DNA of 64,000 nt from Labia minor (lineage: Eukaryota; Arthropoda; Insecta; Dermaptera; Spongiphoridae). Positions 58,402 to 64,000 of the stretch are shown in pieces. Position 1 is the stretch's first letter, and the number at the start of each line of letters is the position of its first letter. A program made the position numbers and the translations under genes. The DNA lies in assembly GCA_963082975.1 (NCBI GenBank), contig OY720349.1, positions 68,384,501-68,448,500 of the forward strand, given 5' to 3'. The notes below the pieces were generated by a model. That model did not search any database. It worked only from the letters and a program-made list of their open reading frames with translations, and was not told the origin of the DNA.

Positions 58402-61254
58402 AAGTTCCAGGCACCTCAACAACAAAGAGCATTTGTACTTTAAGGAATCTATGGCTACTCTCATTCCTCACCAAGCATCCCCTTCAAGGAGAATTTAGTC
58501 TTCTTCGTCAGAGTACAGTCAGGCAAACAGTATATCTTCACACAAGGAAATTTGATTAATTTATATCCGAAACATTTTGGTTATTCATATCTTATTGAAA
58601 TTTGTTTATTGTCAATCTGCTATAAACTAAAAAAATGTCATTTTTATTATAGATTATTTAAAATATTTTTTAAAAAGAATTGAAATAAATAAAAAAAAAA
58701 AGAAAACTAATTTTTAAATAAAAAGTGTCTATTAATAGAAAAAATTTTAAATTAGACTTTTGATAAGTTCCATATTTTCGAATTCTTGTTTTTATTCGGT
58801 GTTTATGTATTTAATGTGTGTTTCCCATTTATATTGTTTATTTTTATAAATCTTTATTCGTATGTCATCGACTTCTTCACCGGAGCCCAGTTATACAAAT
58901 TAAAAGTTAATTTCTACAATTAACATAATTTATTTTAAGAATATTTACATTTTATAAATTAATGGAGAGCCGTTCGTGGTTTATTAAATTAAAAAAATCA
59001 TACAAATCATATAATCTATAAAAATTTCAATTTAAATATAATTAAAAAAATTTAATCACAATAACGTAAAAAACTAAAATTTTCCTTTAAATATACTTTC
59101 AATAAATAAATTTTAATTCCTATTCTTTACATAAAGATTTCAAAATATTACCAAATGATAATAATAATGATTATAATAAATTCTAAATAAATTTCAAAAA
59201 AAAAAAAAAAATCAGTTTATATGATATGTAAGTTATCTTATAGTAGAAATATTATTTGAAAATGTGAATATGTATTTTTTATGAAGCTATTGAGAATATC
59301 TGTGAATATGAGATAAAGAATTTTTATCAATACATAATGTTTACACAAAAAACAAAAAAAAAAAACAAAAAAAAAAAATGGAAATAATCGTTTTGGAATT
59401 AATATTCTAATGCAAATAAGTAGTCGCTTTGAAGATGGCTTGAATTTTAACACGAAACTGAATATGCATTGTATCGATACGAGTAATAAACACAATGCAC
59501 TTGTGGAAAAAAAAGACACTATCAAAAATTCATAATGCATAATTTTTTTTTTTTGACAGTGTATTTTATAGAAAGAGAATGCCAGAGTAGGTTCTCTGGT
59601 GTGGTAGTGGATTTTACCCGATCAGGTCCAGTTCAATGATGAATCAATCAACGGACAAAAGAATAAATAATCACGGTCGCTAACAAAACATCGGCGAGGG
59701 TGGCAGGCAATGCAGGCAATACGGCTGTGTCCTATCGGGGGGACAAACTCCGTCAGATATTTATTATATGTTTAGTTGGGAAAAAAAGGATGAGCTGCAT
59801 TTCAATGTATTCCAATCGGTACTCTAGGATCAAAGGGAAAGAGAGTATTGCATTCCTGTGAAGAGATTTGTTATTTTTAGCTGTCCACCGGGGATGTCGG
59901 AAGCCAATTGCTTATTGTCTTCAGCAAAAAGAGGGAAGAAAAAAAAATATGAATCCGACACAAGATTATTTAAATTTTTTTTTTTTTTTCGTAGAACAAA
60001 TTGCAATTATTCTGGGTATTGTATTGTTGCATACATTTTACACAATGTTTATTTGTTAATATTACATTTTTTTAAGTAAGGAAAATTGAAAGTGATATTA
60101 CATGTAATAAATTTTGGTTCGTATTGTCTTTTATTAGAAATGCTAATCAATTCATCAATTTATCTTTAAAATGAAATGATTATTTTAAAGTCAAGTCTAT
60201 TTCAGGCATTCTAGACATTTTTTTATATTATTATTATTTATTATATTTATTGTTTGTTTCTTGCATAGTGACTCTTCACAAAGTCTCCATGAAGGGCTAG
60301 CATTTTGATCTTCAGCCGGTCGAATACCAGAGTTTGCTATTTCATTTTTATAAAGCAACTTATTGATAATAAACGAAAGTTTACAACGATAATTTTTAGG
60401 TCTTCCAGAATCCGAATGCTATTAATGCTATTAATGTTATTAATTAATCAAATTTTAATTTTTTGAACTTGATAAGTTTAGAACTTAAATCCTGAAATTT
60501 TCTAACTCACGGCTTAAAACATTTCAACCACACTCAGGTGGATGTTTTGATAGAAAGTTAATTGTATAGAGATATTTGTAAATTGCGACTCCAAGTATAC
60601 TACTTCACCTAAAAAAATTCAAAGGGATGGGTTGGAAGGAATTTTCAACAGGGATCGTTATGCTGTTTACTTTGAATAAGGTCTTAACCGTAAAAATTAT
60701 GAAAGGTCATCGTAGGACAACAAGAGAATTGATCCAAATGCTTGGCTAGCTGAGTATATTCACCTTAGTGGGGCTTTTACTTTAAAAATGTAAATTGAAA
60801 TGAATAGGGATATTAGGGATAATAGGGGAGAGTGGATCACTTTCAAACACTTGGAAAGAAATATTTTTTTTTTTTTTTAATTTTTTTATAATGATGAATT
60901 ATTAAATTGTTGTTAAATTGTTAACATAATATTTATTCGTTCAATCTAGAAAACAAAATATCTAAGCACTTGTATTTTGCCCCCGAGATGTCAGCTTGGG
61001 ACAGTTCAAGGTAATGTAAAAATATAAATAAATGAATTAATTACTTACTTGGAATTATGTTTTTAAGAAAAGAAAATTATTTAAAGTGATAAGGAATTAG
61101 AAGTCAAGTGATAAACCTATTAGATATTCATATTTTCTAATACAACAAACTGCTTGTTATTTTTGATATTCTTCTTTATTTCTAATCCTTGCCAGGACTA
61201 ATACGTACCAGGACTAATAAGTATTTTTTATTATAAAAGAAGAAATAATGACTT
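58402..61254. other. AT-rich spacer
   Basis: AT-rich, with moderate-GC patches near 58400-58550, 59575-59760 (gtgtcctatcggggggac) and 60260-60340 that I cannot assign. T and A runs of 10-20 are frequent. No gene is supported. Confidence 0.45.
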
Positions 61255-61490
61255 GAAGAGAGGATGAAAGATGGAGCCTGGCAGTGCAGCTATGGATACC
61301 CCGTGAAAAGATAAGACCCCTCGGGAGATCGCCATCCCGCTGGGCCGACTCCCTTACAGCGACAAATAAATAGTCAACTTATCAGTCATCAAGGAGCACT
61401 GGACTACGATAGCCAAAGACTGAGACAGATGGAGATATTCTTGGGACCCGCATGCAACCAATCGACGCATCGAATAACGGGTCGTCTAAG
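61255..61490 (+). pseudogene. RTE-like LINE ORF2 C-terminal fragment
   Basis: The plus strand reads WIPREKIRPLGRSPSRWAD, then a stop, then in another frame IKEHWTTIAKD, a stop, DRWRYSWDPHATNRRI. The order (WIPR-K-RP-GRPxxRWxD, then HWxxIAxDRxRWRxxWDPH) is the C-terminal tail of RTE-like non-LTR proteins. Two stops and a frameshift within 70 codons show decay. No reverse-transcriptase core is present upstream, where the sequence is AT-rich. It differs in wording from the LINE tails at 13200, 22335 and 36636, so it is a fourth LINE lineage in the window. Confidence 0.8.
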
Positions 61491-61656
61491 TAACTAAGGA
61501 AGTAAGATATATTTTTGTAAAATAATAGTTAACTTGGGATATATTGTATCCTAATTGGAATACAACAATATTTTTAAATTATTATTGTTCGTTATCAAAT
61601 TATAAATACAAAGAAAATTATATTTTCTTATCTTTCCCCTTTTGCATTAATTAAAT

Positions 61657-61668
61657 CCCCCCCCCCCC
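61657..61668. repeat. C run (12)
   Basis: An uninterrupted C tract just left of the dispersed repeat at 61675. Confidence 0.9.
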
Positions 61669-61674
61669 TTTCCA

Positions 61675-62030
61675 ATCTTATCTTATTATGCTAGCTAAAA
61701 TTGTATATATGTATTTATCTATATATATTGGTTCTCAAAAACCGCTCTAACGATTTTTTTCAAATTCACACTAGATATAGTATTTATAAAGAAAAATTAA
61801 GTTTTATTGATGATATCTCTTGAAACATACAGCTTCATTATTAATTTCTTAATTGAAAATTATATATGGAAAACGTCAAAATTTTTAATACTGCCTGCTA
61901 AGACAGTAAAAAAATGACAATTTTTTATCTAAATACATATAGTCCAGCGGTTGGACTGATGTTTTAACGAGTGGATTTCGTCGGTTCGAAACTCGCCGGG
62001 TGAATCGTTATTTAAAAATGAAAATAATGA
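61675..62030 (+). repeat. Dispersed repeat with internal tRNA-like module
   Basis: The uninterrupted counterpart of the repeat split by the solo LTR at 39851. Begins tcttatcttattatgctagc. At about 61938-62002 it contains a tRNA-like block with A-box-like TAGTCCAGCGGTTGG and B-box-like GGTTCGAAACTCG. No full cloverleaf is evident. The arrangement (AT-rich start, conserved middle, tRNA-like block) parallels 20652-21000 although the sequences differ. Confidence 0.65.
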
Positions 62031-62209
62031 TTTTGTTATTTTTTTTTCTTTTTATCTATTGTTTACTTTTTAATAAATTACTATTCTATATTTATTTATT
62101 CATTGTTCTTTTATTAATAAAGTTTTAGATAGTTTTATAAGTTTTAATATTTTTTCAATAAAATATTATTCAATATATTTATTAATATTATTTTATTTAT
62201 TATTATTGA

Positions 62210-62290
62210 GTACCCGAAGTTCCATTCATTTTAATCAGATTGATGCAATGATGCAACAGTTAATAATTGTAATATTGTAATAAATTTCTA
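62210..62290 (-). repeat. Tail of hairpin-module repeat
   Basis: The minus strand matches the AT-rich tail of the module family (gcatcattgcatcaatctga, aatgaatggaacttcgggta, ctcaataataa). The GC-rich stems are missing here. Confidence 0.6.
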
Positions 62291-62400
62291 TCTTGAAAAT
62301 TGTTACATATTATTCAGGATATTTTAAAAACTATTTCTTTCTTTAATTAATATTCATTTTTTCTATAAGTCAGATATATTTCCAAATATTAAATAATTTT

Positions 62401-62883
62401 TGAAGTGAAAACTTCTTTAGCGGCGTTGAGCACTTTTGCGGGATGGGGAAAAAGTATAGAACTCGCGTGATCGTGACCAACACCATGAAACCATCTGCTT
62501 TCAAATTTCTTATAACAGAGCGCGAAATTTGAATTGTCATTAGAACTGTTTTATAAATTATCTCTAACATATAAATATATATTTAATATGTAAAGTTCAT
62601 TTCATATATACATATATAATCAAAATTATACGAAATGAACTTCACATAATAAATATATATTTTATGTTAGAGATAAGAATTATAAAACAGTTCGTATTGC
62701 AATATTTTAAACAAAGTTGTGTATTTATATATATATAAATATAAGTTACAAATTTGTTTAAAATATATGTTTAAAATAATATATAAGTTATATATATATA
62801 CATGCATATGAAATTCATCTTTCTCGTGAAATAGCGCGAATTTCGTCTGTTTTAAAATTTCTTACGCAGAAGTTTTCACTTCT
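62401..62883. repeat. Nested inverted-repeat cluster
   Basis: Outer ends are near-copies of the self-complementary agaagttttcacttct (62401-62416 and 62868-62883, inverse). Next inward are gcgcgaaattt and its inverse gcgaatttcg. The core is a 65 bp inverted pair (62543-62607 and 62629-62693) from gaactgttttataaattatc to its inverse. It may be one AT-rich foldback element or two nested ones. No coding capacity. Confidence 0.65.
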
Positions 62884-63059
62884 GTCGGCCAGTCCCACGA
62901 CTGCCAATTTTGCTTTTTTAATTCCGAAAAGCTGCAAAGCACGTTTTTTTGTCTTTAGTTTGTTTTATAACCACTTGGGGCGCTAAACAGTTTTTCAAAA
63001 AAACACTATAGAAAAAAAATATATGTACCTATATATTATATATTTATGTATTATTGAGG

Positions 63060-63275
63060 AGCACAAGTTCATTAATTTTAATCAGATTGATGCAAATGTG
63101 TAACATTTAATAATTGTAATAAATAATTAAAGAATTGTGTATCAATATTTTTTAAAGGGTAGAGCGAGAGCTCGGTGTCCCAGGTATTAATATTACCAGC
63201 CAAATCCAATAATAATGAATCATTTTTTTTAACTTAAGTACCGAGCCGAGGCTCGGGGTCCCGGTACTTTTGACT
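63060..63275 (-). repeat. Hairpin-module repeat, fullest inverted copy
   Basis: The minus strand reads ggaccccgagcctcggctcg, tttggctggtaatattaata, cctgggacaccgagctctcg and then the AT-rich tail ending ctcctcaataat. Stems are perfect: CCGAGCC with GGCTCGG, and GAGC with GCTC. It matches 12279-12490 over about 210 bp. Confidence 0.75.
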
Positions 63276-63831
63276 TAAGATCATTTTCATTTCATTACTT
63301 ATTGTTAATAAAAAAAAATTCATTTTAAAACATTCCATATTTTCTTCAACATCATTCTATATATAGATATAAAATATTTAATAATTCAATAAACCTTACT
63401 CTACACTTTATTAAGTTAGGCTTTATATGTTTAAGGAATACTATTCTTCTTTTTTTTATCTAATAAAAAATCCTCTCTACCTTTCTAAAATATATATAAT
63501 ATGGCATTGCATTCTCACATAAGAACCATAAAAATAAAACTTTTTTTTTTTGTTTTTTTTTTACAACATTTAATTTAAATAAATAATAATAAAAAAAAAA
63601 AAAAATTAAAAGTTTTATATACTTATATATTTTCAATTCGGTATATTTTTATCTTCTTCACCATCAAACCATTTTTGTTTTTCATTGGATCTGTGAATTT
63701 TTTTCTTTCCTTTTTAACGTATTGTATGTTTTGTCCATTTATGTATATTGAAAAATCGTTTGGTCTTTTACATATAGATGAATCCATTCGTTGATTGACA
63801 GTGACACGCATATTCTTTTTAATATCTTTTT

Positions 63832-63878
<47 letters not shown>

Positions 63879-64000
63879 ACTCATACCAATATCATTTTCC
63901 ATATAAACCCGGTATTTTATAATATTTTCTACATTTTATATCCTTTGAAAAGAATTTATAATTGAAATTTAATTTAATTTTACTATTATCTGCCATTCTC
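63276..64000. other. AT desert with long (TA)n
   Basis: Contains (TA)21 at 63835-63876, A and T runs near 63541-63605, and a 62-codon lysine-rich minus frame (63623-63811) without a recognisable domain. Confidence 0.55.

Noticed and set aside
1..64000. A prokaryotic operon, phage or defence system
   Set aside because: No long coding frames, ribosome binding sites or prokaryotic protein families are visible; all recognisable proteins are from eukaryotic transposable elements.

Overview
This is a window of AT-rich animal nuclear DNA, and I see no intact host gene in it. Nothing bacterial is visible: no operons, ribosome binding sites, phage genes or CRISPR arrays. The transposon families (Tigger/pogo, mellifera- and mauritiana-type mariner, Tc1, several hAT families, Helitron, R4/Dong-type LINE, RTE/jockey-like LINE tails, a solo LTR) together with long TA, GA and GATA microsatellites point to an invertebrate, most likely an arthropod. 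I cannot name the species. The stretches between repeats could be intergenic DNA or introns of a very large gene; the sequence alone does not decide this.

Layout. 1-11 kb: a truncated LTR abutting a mariner fragment, two inverted copies of a ~630 bp retroposon (2851-3490 and 9129-9746), a poly(A)-tailed LINE end and a short Helitron-like element. 11-15 kb: Helitron-derived segments, a cluster of hairpin modules, a hAT MITE and a ~202 bp tandem repeat. 15-19 kb: an 857 bp foldback element with 157 bp inverted arms that look identical, and two copies of a structured ~200 bp repeat. 20-25 kb: two tRNA-like modules, a 1.7 kb Helitron carrying LINE sequence, and a hAT MITE with a perfect 8 bp target duplication. 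26-31 kb: another hAT MITE, an internally deleted mariner and a 994 bp near-perfect palindrome. 36-45 kb: a LINE tail, a hAT remnant with its C-terminal dimerisation segment, a 1084 bp solo LTR with a 5 bp duplication, and a 3.2 kb Tigger element containing a 113 bp minisatellite and a frameshifted transposase. 48-64 kb: a third copy of the ~630 bp retroposon with a 14 bp duplication, a Tc1 fragment, an R4/Dong-type LINE bounded by (TAA)n on both sides, an RTE-like LINE tail, a tRNA-like repeat, more hairpin modules and an inverted-repeat cluster.

Every protein-coding signal I recognise belongs to a transposable element and is broken by truncation, frameshift or stop codon. The elements do not form a pathway. 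They record repeated insertion, including nesting: the LTR sits inside a dispersed repeat, LINE sequence sits inside Helitrons, and foreign sequence probably sits inside Tigger. Most boundary calls rest on inverted termini and target duplications read by eye. Family names rest on recognisable protein motifs. No database search was possible.
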